9,642 nt of DNA from Chloroflexota bacterium (GTDB lineage Bacteria; Chloroflexota; Dehalococcoidia; SM23-28-2; RBG-16-64-32). The notes under the pieces are model-generated. The model searched no databases and was not told the origin of the DNA. It saw nothing but the letters and a program-made list of their open reading frames with translations. Both the position numbers and the translations under genes were made by a program. Every line of letters starts with the position of its first letter. Positions within the stretch are counted from its first letter, which is position 1. The DNA is taken from the NCBI GenBank assembly GCA_016190405.1, contig JACPQO010000188.1, positions 1-9,642 on the forward strand, in the 5' to 3' direction. Below are positions 1-5,843 of the stretch, piece after piece.

Positions 1-83
1 CCTTCCCGCTCGTCCTGAGGCCTGTCCTGAGCGCAGTCGAAGGGCTCTCGAAGGACGAGCGGAGCGATGACCCCCCCTCATGC
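1..83 (+). repeat. Palindromic intergenic repeat, copy 1 (with 24-nt insertion)
   Basis: Perfect 11-bp inverted arms CCGCTCGTCCT (6-16) and AGGACGAGCGG (52-62), followed by GGAGCGATGACCCCC and CTCATGC (61-83). The other copies have an 11-nt loop; this one has 35 nt because 24 nt (21-44) sit inside the loop. The inserted piece contains CCTGTCCTGAGC and TCGAAGG, which look like parts of a sibling repeat. Aligned to the copy at 1855-1913 it matches at 56 of 59 positions apart from the insertion. This is a REP-like non-coding element; no transposase accompanies it. Confidence 0.8.
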
Positions 84-107
84 TTCGACAGGCTCAGCAC
101 GAGCGGG
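83..107 (-). repeat. Inverted partial repeat next to copy 1
   Basis: Read on the minus strand this segment begins CCCGCTCGTGCTGAG and continues CCTGTCGAAG. It matches the start of copy 1 (5-19) at 14 of 15 positions, and also matches the CCTGTC and TCGAAG blocks in the copy 1 insertion. Bases 5-19 and 93-107 could therefore pair as an outer stem around the inner hairpin at 6-62, as an alternative fold. Confidence 0.7.
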
Positions 108-182
108 TAGAGGCCCCGCGACGATCAAGACAAACCTGCGAGCGGCGGATTTTCAACCTTCGTGGTGCTGGTGGCAACCCGC

Positions 183-1619
183 ATGGCTAATTCCGAGGGT
201 CGGCCTTTAGCCCGACATACTGCCGACGAGCCCTTGAGCGGCGACACATCACAGACAGTCGGCATCATCGGTGGCGGCGTCACGGGCCTCGTCGCCGCCT
301 ACCGCCTGCTCCAGCGCGGGCACCGCGTACGGCTGTTCGAGGCGGGCCCCTCCCTGGGCGGCCTGGTCCGCACCTTCGAGGTGGGGGGCGAGCCCATCGA
401 GTGCTTCTACCACCACCTCCTGACCACCGATGCGGCCGCTGTCCGCCTCATCGAGGAGCTGGGGCTGGGCGACCGCCTGACCTGGCGCCCCTCCCGCGTG
501 GGCGTCTTCTATGGCGGGCGCATCTACCCCTTCGTGACCCCCCTGGACCTCCTGCGCTTCACCCCCGTGGGCCTCCTCGACCGCCTGCGCCTGGGGCTGA
601 TGGCCCTCCACCTCCGCCGTCAGCGACACGGCTCCCGCTACGAGGGCGTCACTGCCGGCGAGTGGGTGCGCCGCTTCGCCGGACAGCACAACCTGGACGT
701 CGTCTGGGGGCCGCTGCTGCGCGGCAAGTTCGGCGACGCCGCCGACCGGCTGGTCATGACCTGGCTCTGGAACAAGGTCCACCTCCGCTTCTCGTCCCGC
801 CGGGGCCTCCGGCAGCGAGAGTTCCTGGGCTATCTCCTGGGCTCCTTCGGCGCCTGGATCGACGCCATCGTGCAGCGCATTCGCGACCTGGGCGGCGAGA
901 TAACGACGGGGTGCCGCGTGCAGCGCATCGTCACCGACGGCGGCCGCCTCGGCCTCGCGCTTCCGCAACAGGCAGACGGGCCTCCTGAGCAGGGCGCTGA
1001 CCACGGGCAGACCGTTTACTTCGACGCCATCATCGCCACCGTGGCCGGAAAGGTCTTCCGGCGCATCGCTCCGCCTTTGCCCGAGCCGTACGCCGCCAAG
1101 CTGGAGGCCGTCCCTTACCAGGACGCGCTGTGCCTTCTGCTGGCCCTCAGGCAGCCCCTGTCGGACATGTACTGGCTTAACATCAACGACCGCTCTATCC
1201 CCTTCCTGGCCGCCGTCGAGCACACCAACCTCATCGAGGCCGAGCGCTACGGCGGCCTGCACCTGGTCTACTTCTCCAACTACCTGGCGAAAGCGTCGCG
1301 CCTCCTGCGCATGAGCGTCGATGAAGTCTGCGACCTCTACGTGCCCCACATCAAGCGCATCAACCCCGCCTTCGACGAGAGCTGGATCGCCGGCCGCTGG
1401 CTGTTCCACGGCCCCGACGCCCAGCCGGTGTTCACCGTGGACGCCGGCGCCCGCATCCCGGAACACCGTAGCCCCGTTCCCGGCCTCTACCTGGCCAACA
1501 TGAGCCAGATCTACCCCCAGGACCGCGGCCAGAACTACTCCGTCCTCCTGGGCGAGCACATCGCTGAGCTGGTGGCCACCGACCTGGCCCGCCAGCGCGT
1601 GGCGCAGTACCAGGTCTAG
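183..1619 (+). CDS. NAD(P)/FAD-dependent oxidoreductase (amine oxidase / protoporphyrinogen oxidase-like fold)
   Basis: A soluble flavoprotein of 478 residues from the ATG. Near residues 27-36 lies the dinucleotide-binding motif GIIGGGVTGL, followed by the acidic strand end VRLFEAG and SLGGLVRTF, the usual Rossmann FAD entry of the NAD_binding_8/amino-oxidase superfamily. The C-terminal FAD contact region is PGLYLANMSQIYPQDRG (about 433-449). Other family-like stretches are WGPLLRGKFG (about 175-184) and the hydrophobic middle that usually forms the substrate domain. The reaction cannot be told from sequence: the superfamily includes protoporphyrinogen oxidases, carotenoid desaturases and UDP-galactopyranose mutase-like enzymes. 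Its position beside glycan genes suggests a role in sugar or polyprenyl chemistry, which is inference. Start: a GTG at 162 would add seven residues; neither start has a strong Shine-Dalgarno, and even the ATG leaves a 26-residue leader before the Rossmann strand, so the true start may lie further in. The gene is bracketed by near-identical repeats (1-83 and 1855-1913). Confidence 0.85.
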   Translation: MANSEGRPLARHTADEPLSGDTSQTVGIIGGGVTGLVAAYRLLQRGHRVRLFEAGPSLGGLVRTFEVGGEPIECFYHHLLTTDAAAVRLIEELGLGDRLTWRPSRVGVFYGGRIYPFVTPLDLLRFTPVGLLDRLRLGLMALHLRRQRHGSRYEGVTAGEWVRRFAGQHNLDVVWGPLLRGKFGDAADRLVMTWLWNKVHLRFSSRRGLRQREFLGYLLGSFGAWIDAIVQRIRDLGGEITTGCRVQRIVTDGGRLGLALPQQADGPPEQGADHGQTVYFDAIIATVAGKVFRRIAPPLPEPYAAKLEAVPYQDALCLLLALRQPLSDMYWLNINDRSIPFLAAVEHTNLIEAERYGGLHLVYFSNYLAKASRLLRMSVDEVCDLYVPHIKRINPAFDESWIAGRWLFHGPDAQPVFTVDAGARIPEHRSPVPGLYLANMSQIYPQDRGQNYSVLLGEHIAELVATDLARQRVAQYQV

Positions 1620-1695
1620 GATGCCGAGGGATGCCACCTCCGAGACGTGCCTGACTTCGTTGCTCCGAAATGCCGCAGCCGTCACGACAGGCTTC

Positions 1696-1728
1696 CCGCT
1701 CGTCCTGAGGCTCTCGAAGGATGAGCGG
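1696..1728 (+). repeat. Palindromic intergenic repeat, copy 2
   Basis: Arms CCGCTCGTCCT (1696-1706) and AGGATGAGCGG (1718-1728) enclose an 11-nt loop. One position is a G.T (G.U in RNA) wobble; the rest pair. Inside the loop, GAG and CTC can extend the stem over a GCT triloop. The upstream CTTC matches the start of copies 1 and 3, but the GCGATGACCCCC tail of those copies is missing. Confidence 0.8.
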
Positions 1729-1793
1729 AGAAGGCGGCCGCGCATGGCATTTTTCGTCTGCATGCTGCTCTGCTCAGACGGCTCGTTGTCGCT

Positions 1794-1826
1794 CCGCTCG
1801 TGGTACGAGTACCTCACCACGAGCGG
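1794..1826 (-). repeat. Palindromic intergenic repeat, copy 4, inverted, with covarying stem
   Basis: Arms CCGCTCGTGGT (1794-1804) and ACCACGAGCGG (1816-1826) are perfect complements with an 11-nt loop. Read on the minus strand the loop is GAGGTACTCGT, close to GAGGCTCTCGA in copies 1 and 2 (ignoring the copy 1 insertion). The two innermost variable stem pairs have changed on both sides (CC/GG to GG/CC), so pairing is kept. The inner GAG/CTC pairing is also kept. Confidence 0.8.
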
Positions 1827-1854
1827 AAAGCCGCCTCCTTCGGCTGCCTTCGCC

Positions 1855-1913
1855 CCTTCCCGCTCGTCCTGAGGCTCTCGTAGGATGAGCGGAGCGATGA
1901 CCCCCGCTCATGC
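1855..1913 (+). repeat. Palindromic intergenic repeat, copy 3 (full-length with tail)
   Basis: The first 20 bases (1855-1874) are identical to bases 1-20. The next 39 (1875-1913) match 45-83 at 36 positions. Arms are CCGCTCGTCCT (1860-1870) and AGGATGAGCGG (1882-1892), loop 11 nt. The right arm can instead pair with the tail: ATGAGCGG (1885-1892) and CCGCTCAT (1904-1911), again over an 11-nt loop. It ends 12 bp from the stop codon of the minus-strand DUF2298 gene. Confidence 0.8.
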
Positions 1914-1925
1914 CGGTAGCACTGG

Positions 1926-4406
1926 CTACGGCGAGGCGCGCGCCGTCCCCTGCGGCATGCGGTAGATGGTCACGGCCTCGTTTTGGAACACGGGCTCCAT
2001 GAACTCCCCGAACTTGGCCAGGCCGCCCTCACCGTACGTACCGCGCTCCAGCCGGCCCACGTAGACGTACTGGACATCGTACTTCTCCAGCAGCGAGGTC
2101 GCCAGGCCGACATCAGTCGTTGTGTAGATCGTCGCCACGTCGTTGACTCGGCCGGCGTACGGCATCGCCGGACCCTGGAAGCAGCGCTTCCCGCGCCACT
2201 GGGCCTCGTGGCAGGGCCAGCCGATCACCGTCGGCAACCCCGTCCGCGAGGACACCCTGGCCACATCTTTGAAGTCGCCATCGGGGTCGGCGGCCTCGAG
2301 GATCACCGGCGTGCCGGTCACGTTCTGGTCCAGCCAGGTCATCGCCTCGTACTCCAAGGGGTCGTCCCGCTGCACGAAGGCCAGACCGTCGAGGGCCTGC
2401 GGGTTGCGGAAGCCGCCGCTGCGATCGAAGATGACGGACACAGGATAGACCAGGGCGGCGCCCAGAATGACGACGCTGACGCCCAGCCAGGCCAGGCGCC
2501 CCCACGCGACCCGCCACGGCCAGGGGAACCGCCAGTCGCTCGTTAGCCGGTACGCACCGAAGGCGCCGACCACGCTCAGGATGATCCAGGTCTGGTGCCA
2601 GAACCGGAACACGGTGTTGGCCCGCCAGCCCAGGAGGTCGTTCACGAAGAACAGCTCCGCGCCCAGCAGCATCAGAAAGGCGAACCCCGCCAGGTAGAAG
2701 GAGAATAGCTGGCTCGAGTCCTCCTCGTCGGGGCGCCGGCGCATCTCGCGCAGGAAGCATGAGGTCACAGCCGTTACCGACGCGGCCAGGATGCCGATGG
2801 TGATCAGGTTCGCGCCCCGCGCCGATAGCTCGTCGGCGACGGCTCCCGGCCCGTCGCCGAAGGCGATGACCGCCACCCACAGCCCCACAGGCGCCGCCCA
2901 GGCCAGGACCGCCAGCGCCAGCAGCGGGGGCTTCACCAACGCCCGCCAGCGCCCCCGCACGTACGCCGCGACGAAGGAGAGCGCGAGCCACATGAGGGGC
3001 CCCCAGAACAGCAGGAAGTGCAGCGGCCGCGTGACCCGCGACTCAGGCGGCACGGCGCTGGCAACGTCCATGCGCGTCACGTCCAGCCCTCCGGCGCCCG
3101 CCTCCAGGTGAAGGTAGTAAGGCAGATAGAAGATGAACGCGGCGACCAGCACGGGCGCCGCGAAGCCGGCGCTATCCACCAGGGCGCGCAGGGGCCGGCC
3201 GCCGCAGCGCAGCCAGTTGGTCACGATGGCGGCGCCGATGGTCATAGTGACCGCCAGGGGGAGCGTCCAGGCGTCGATGAAGGCGATGCCGCCTACCAGC
3301 AGGGCCAGCAGAAGGAAACGCCCGGGATGGCGCAGCGGCCACTCGATGTCGAGCGCGTCCGTGTCCCCGACCGCTCCCTCACTCCGTGTCCCGGCGATGG
3401 TCTGGAAGGCCGCGGCGAAGAGGGCGATGAGGAACGGCATGGCCAGAACGTGGGCGTGCAGGTCCCCGAAGTGGAGGCTGAAGAACGGGAACTCCTGGAT
3501 GTCCCAGGCAGAGCCCATCCGGGTGGCCCACCACCACCAGTACCAGCGGGTGGGGTACCACTCCGCGCAGTCGCCGGGGGCGGCGGCGCAGTCGTAGGGG
3601 CCATCCAGGCCGTAGACGCCCACCAGCCCGTAGAACCCGCGCGAGCCGACCCCGTGCCGGGCCATCAGCTCGAACACGCCCTCCAGGTTGCTCACGATGA
3701 GCATCAATCCGGCCGCGGCCAGCCCGAACAGCAGAGCCCTGGGCCACAGCGCCGGCCCTCTGGCCGCCTGCGGGGACGACGTGCTCCGGCCGGCTGCGAT
3801 CAGGTTGTACACCAGCCCGAACGCCGCCACCGAGGCCAGCGCGGCCATCAGCGAGAGGCCCAGGTTGAAGCTGACGCTGGCGCCCACCGCCACCAGCTTG
3901 GACAGGGCGGCGACCATCACATAGCCGAAGTAGTAGTAGCTGATAGAGTGGCCGGCCAGCCAGGGGTCGGGCGGAGGAAACGACTCGCTGCGGCTTATCG
4001 AGTTCAGGAAGGCCAGCTCGAAGGGCTTCTCGCCGGAGTTGATCTCGGGCACGAAGGAGCGCAGAAACAGGGCGCCGGCCAGAACGGCCAGGAACATCAC
4101 CTCCACGAAGGCGATGTACCGCCAGCCGGAGCGCAGATAGCCGGCCATCTCCTGGCGGTGGCGCCCGGCGACGAACAGCGAGAGGCCGGCGATGGCGGCC
4201 AACAGCAAAAGCACCGAGCCGCGACTGTTGGGGAATAGGCCCACGATCGCTCCCGTCCACAGCCCGTAGCCCAGGAGCAGCAGCCCCACGACCTTGGAGA
4301 AGGCGAAGCCCCTGTCCGGCAGCCGCCGGAAAAAGGAGAACGCCAGGGGGAAGGCCACCAGGCCAACGGCCTCGATGCCCGCCCACCACTGGAGGAACTC
4401 CGTCAT
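1926..4406 (-). CDS. DUF2298 (Chlor_Arch_YYY-type) polytopic membrane protein
   Basis: An 826-residue, very hydrophobic protein with many membrane spans and a hydrophilic C-terminal part (about 665-826). It matches the Chlor_Arch_YYY/DUF2298 family by its typical length (700-900) and by landmarks: PEINSGEKPFE (120-130), SYYYFGY (156-162, the YYYxG signature), WDIQEFPFFSLHFGDLHAHV (301-320), with its Asp/His-rich GDLHAHV, and ELFFVNDLLGWRANTVFRF (584-602). The overall plan resembles membrane glycosyltransferases of the GT-C class, with conserved acidic and His residues in loops, but the family's activity is unknown to me and the GT-C idea is inference. Family members are often found near dolichyl-phosphate-mannose-dependent transferase-like proteins, and one such gene is at the right end of this window. 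The ATG at 4404-4406 has only a weak upstream GGGCGG; the first span starts shortly after it, so it is a sensible start. It is transcribed divergently from gtrA-like gene 1. Confidence 0.9.
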   Translation of the reverse strand: MTEFLQWWAGIEAVGLVAFPLAFSFFRRLPDRGFAFSKVVGLLLLGYGLWTGAIVGLFPNSRGSVLLLLAAIAGLSLFVAGRHRQEMAGYLRSGWRYIAFVEVMFLAVLAGALFLRSFVPEINSGEKPFELAFLNSISRSESFPPPDPWLAGHSISYYYFGYVMVAALSKLVAVGASVSFNLGLSLMAALASVAAFGLVYNLIAAGRSTSSPQAARGPALWPRALLFGLAAAGLMLIVSNLEGVFELMARHGVGSRGFYGLVGVYGLDGPYDCAAAPGDCAEWYPTRWYWWWWATRMGSAWDIQEFPFFSLHFGDLHAHVLAMPFLIALFAAAFQTIAGTRSEGAVGDTDALDIEWPLRHPGRFLLLALLVGGIAFIDAWTLPLAVTMTIGAAIVTNWLRCGGRPLRALVDSAGFAAPVLVAAFIFYLPYYLHLEAGAGGLDVTRMDVASAVPPESRVTRPLHFLLFWGPLMWLALSFVAAYVRGRWRALVKPPLLALAVLAWAAPVGLWVAVIAFGDGPGAVADELSARGANLITIGILAASVTAVTSCFLREMRRRPDEEDSSQLFSFYLAGFAFLMLLGAELFFVNDLLGWRANTVFRFWHQTWIILSVVGAFGAYRLTSDWRFPWPWRVAWGRLAWLGVSVVILGAALVYPVSVIFDRSGGFRNPQALDGLAFVQRDDPLEYEAMTWLDQNVTGTPVILEAADPDGDFKDVARVSSRTGLPTVIGWPCHEAQWRGKRCFQGPAMPYAGRVNDVATIYTTTDVGLATSLLEKYDVQYVYVGRLERGTYGEGGLAKFGEFMEPVFQNEAVTIYRMPQGTARASP

Positions 4407-4488
4407 TCCGCCCAGAAGCTTAACCGCCGCCTGACTCGGAGGGCCAGGCGATCGTCAGCTCCGCGGGCCTCTTCGGGTGTCCGGCGCC

Positions 4489-4507
4489 CGGTTAATATGC
4501 GGTTAAT
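4489..4507. promoter_or_regulatory. Phased direct repeat, candidate response-regulator operator
   Basis: CGGTTAAT occurs twice (4489-4496 and 4500-4507) with an 11-bp period, which places both copies on the same DNA face. Read on the minus strand it is TTAACC, 5 bp, TTAACC. This spacing is that of OmpR/PhoB-family regulators; TTAACA-like repeats for Bacillus PhoP and CTTAACCT repeats for cyanobacterial Pho boxes are comparable. It lies between two divergent genes, 27 bp upstream of the proposed -35 of the gtrA-like gene. AT-rich octamers repeated exactly in such GC-rich DNA stand out, but no regulator gene is seen here. Confidence 0.4.
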
Positions 4508-4533
4508 GATGGAACGGGAGCACCTGCGCCGTC

Positions 4534-4563
4534 TTGGTCGGTCGCAACCGGACACGCTATAAT
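4534..4563 (+). promoter_or_regulatory. Sigma70-type promoter for the first gtrA-like gene
   Basis: A perfect -10 hexamer TATAAT (4558-4563) is preceded at 18 bp by TTGGTC (4534-4539), a partial -35. Transcription would begin near 4570, giving a leader of about 30 nt to the ATG at 4600. This also argues against translation starting upstream of 4570 in the same frame. Confidence 0.6.
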
Positions 4564-4599
4564 GAAGCTCCACGGCTCTCACTGAGCCCCTTCGCACAG

Positions 4600-5133
4600 A
4601 TGCAGCCTCAACTAGCCAGCCAGGTAGACCAGGGGCCACTGCGGGCAGGCGCGGCCATTATGCGCCGCCTGCCGCTGACGGCGACGTTCGTCAAGTTCCT
4701 CATCGTGGGCGGCATAGCGTACCTGATCAACCAGTTCATGCTCTTCCTGTTCTACGACTCGCCGGCCTTCTGGTTCCTGCCCGCCAAGGACACGGGAGTC
4801 GACTTGGGCCTGTTCACCCACCCCGATATACGGCTCCTCATCTCCTCGGCGGCGGCGGTGGAAGTGGCGATCGCATTTCAGTTCGTGGCGCACGAGCGCT
4901 GGACATTTCGGGACCGAGAGCACACGGGCTGGGCCCCCTTCCGCTTTGTGAAGTTCAACGTGACCGCCGCCCTCAGCCCCATCATCGTCGTCGTCACCGT
5001 GAACACCCTCACTCCCATCTTCGGACTCAGCCCCTATATCTCCAACACCATCGGCATACTCATAGGGTTCATGTGGAATTGGACCTGGAACACGCTGGTC
5101 ATCTGGCCCCAGCAGCGGAGAGCTGAAGGCTAG
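4600..5133 (+). CDS. GtrA-family membrane protein, paralogue 1
   Basis: A 177-residue protein with four predicted membrane spans (about 30-51, 77-97, 118-138, 146-168), the GtrA (PF04138) layout. Family marks are FVKFLIVGGIAYLINQ in span 1, FVAHERWTF (95-103) after span 2 and GFMWNWTWNTLVIW (156-169) in span 4. GtrA proteins are thought to help move or present polyprenyl-phosphate-linked sugars across the membrane, and GtrA-type domains are fused to some DPM synthases. Canonical members are about 120-140 residues; the excess here is a 29-residue leader and a long loop between spans 1 and 2 containing FLPAKDTGVDLGLFTHPD (59-76). The start at 4600 is chosen because it lies just after the promoter and gives a leader of the same length as in paralogue 2; ATG 4660 (start MRRLPL) is a plausible alternative. 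No clear ribosome binding site precedes either. Confidence 0.85.
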   Translation: MQPQLASQVDQGPLRAGAAIMRRLPLTATFVKFLIVGGIAYLINQFMLFLFYDSPAFWFLPAKDTGVDLGLFTHPDIRLLISSAAAVEVAIAFQFVAHERWTFRDREHTGWAPFRFVKFNVTAALSPIIVVVTVNTLTPIFGLSPYISNTIGILIGFMWNWTWNTLVIWPQQRRAEG

Positions 5134-5156
5134 GCCGCGGCCGAGAGCGGGTGCCC

Positions 5157-5189
5157 TTGACTTGGACTGCTAGAAACGGTCAATACTAT
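5157..5189 (+). promoter_or_regulatory. Possible promoter upstream of second gtrA-like gene
   Basis: In the 139-bp gap between the two gtrA-like genes, TTGACT (5157-5162) and TTGGAC (5162-5167) are -35-like. TACTAT (5184-5189) lies 16 bp after the second and AATACT (5182-5187) 19 bp after the first. Each -10 candidate matches four of six consensus bases. The gap is locally AT-richer than the genes. The second gene could equally be transcribed by read-through from 4558. Confidence 0.3.
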
Positions 5190-5272
5190 TGCGACATCGC
5201 AGGACGGCCTCGAGACATTGAAGCGGGCCGGCCACCTTGTAATTCCACATCGGAAGGGACAACAATCGCATC

Positions 5273-5821
5273 ATGGATGACGCGCCCATCGCATTAACCG
5301 GCACTGCCCAGGCTAGCCGCCTCAGCGCGGTGTGGGGCCTCGTGGCCAGCCAGCTCCAGACGCACCGGACCATCCTGAAGTTCGCCGCTGTGGGCGCCAT
5401 CGGCTACGTCATCTACACCGGCCTGCTGCTCTTCATGTACGACCTGGCGGCGCTGCCGTTCCTGCCCGATAAGGACACCAGCGTCGATCTCCTGCTGTTC
5501 ACTCACAGCGATTCCCTTCTCCTGATCACCACCCTGGTGGGCACTCAGGCATCCATCATGGGCGTATTCGCCGGCCACACCCTGTGGACTTTCGCTGACC
5601 TGCCGACGGTGCAAAAGCCGTTGTGGGTGCGATTTCTGCAATTCGAGGGCAGGGCTCTGGTCTCCACCCTCGGCATCTTGACCGTGGCGGTCAACGGCCT
5701 CGTCCTAGGCGCGGGCGTCCCGCCCTATGTAGCCGTGCCCGTCGGCCTGGTGACCGCCTTCACCTGGAACTGGATACTGGACAGCAGGTTCATCTGGCGC
5801 CGGCGCGGCGCCTCCCGCTAA
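5273..5821 (+). CDS. GtrA-family membrane protein, paralogue 2
   Basis: A 182-residue paralogue of the preceding gene with four predicted spans (about 34-56, 80-106, 125-147, 150-174). It shares the span 1 pattern ILKFAAVGAIGYVIYTG, the loop FLPDKDTSVDLLLFTHSD (63-80), and WTF (105-107) plus FTWNWILDSRFIW at the end. Over the segment FYDSPAF...LLISS / MYDLAAL...LLITT the two paralogues agree at 20 of 33 positions; over the next 22 residues, through WTF, only 7 agree. The asparagine/arginine-rich stretch before WTF typical of GtrA is altered (FAGHTLWTF), so this copy may have a different role or partner. Start: ATG 5273 has GGAAGG at 5252-5257, at a rather long spacing of 15 nt. It is followed after 22 nt by the methyltransferase gene, which suggests co-transcription. 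The likely role is in lipid-linked sugar handling (inference from family). Confidence 0.82.
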   Translation: MDDAPIALTGTAQASRLSAVWGLVASQLQTHRTILKFAAVGAIGYVIYTGLLLFMYDLAALPFLPDKDTSVDLLLFTHSDSLLLITTLVGTQASIMGVFAGHTLWTFADLPTVQKPLWVRFLQFEGRALVSTLGILTVAVNGLVLGAGVPPYVAVPVGLVTAFTWNWILDSRFIWRRRGASR

Positions 5822-5843
5822 GGCCGGCTGCCAGGGTATTCGA

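Larger units (their letters stand above)
1620..1925. other. Convergent intergenic region, repeat-rich, no gene
   Basis: This 306-bp gap lies between two genes that converge on it. It contains three members of the palindromic family (1696-1728, 1794-1826, 1860-1892). The only plus-strand open frame through it (1621-1872) runs across the hairpins and has no recognisable protein features, so I call it non-coding. No classical hairpin followed by a T-run is present. The stacked hairpins could serve as a two-way transcription stop or mRNA 3'-end protection. Confidence 0.7.

Noticed and set aside
1755..1780. CGTCTG/CAGACG inverted repeat next to a T-run, as a terminator
   Set aside because: The five T's precede the hairpin on the plus strand and would be A's after it on the minus strand, so it is wrong for an intrinsic terminator either way; the loop of 14 nt is also large.
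249..1820. 523-codon open frame on the minus strand opposite the oxidoreductase gene
   Set aside because: It lies antisense to a gene with clear FAD motifs, runs over a hairpin repeat, and shows only low-complexity composition expected from GC-rich codon shadows.
1621..1872. 83-codon open frame after the oxidoreductase gene
   Set aside because: It passes through two hairpin repeats, has no ribosome binding site (it starts right after the previous stop) and no recognisable protein pattern.
1..1913. The repeats as ends of an insertion sequence or as a CRISPR array
   Set aside because: There is no transposase between or beside them, no target-site duplication I can identify, and spacing and orientation are irregular with no spacers of even length.
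3018..4238. 406-codon open frame on the plus strand opposite the DUF2298 gene
   Set aside because: Its protein is Gln/Gly/Arg/His-rich with no domain, and the opposite strand carries conserved DUF2298 motifs throughout.
4534..4599. Upstream TTG start for the first gtrA-like gene
   Set aside because: It would coincide with the proposed -35 box and precede the TATAAT element, so it would not be in the transcript.
5157..5183. TTGAC/GTCAA inverted repeat as an operator
   Set aside because: Arms of only 5 bp with 17 bp between them are likely by chance.
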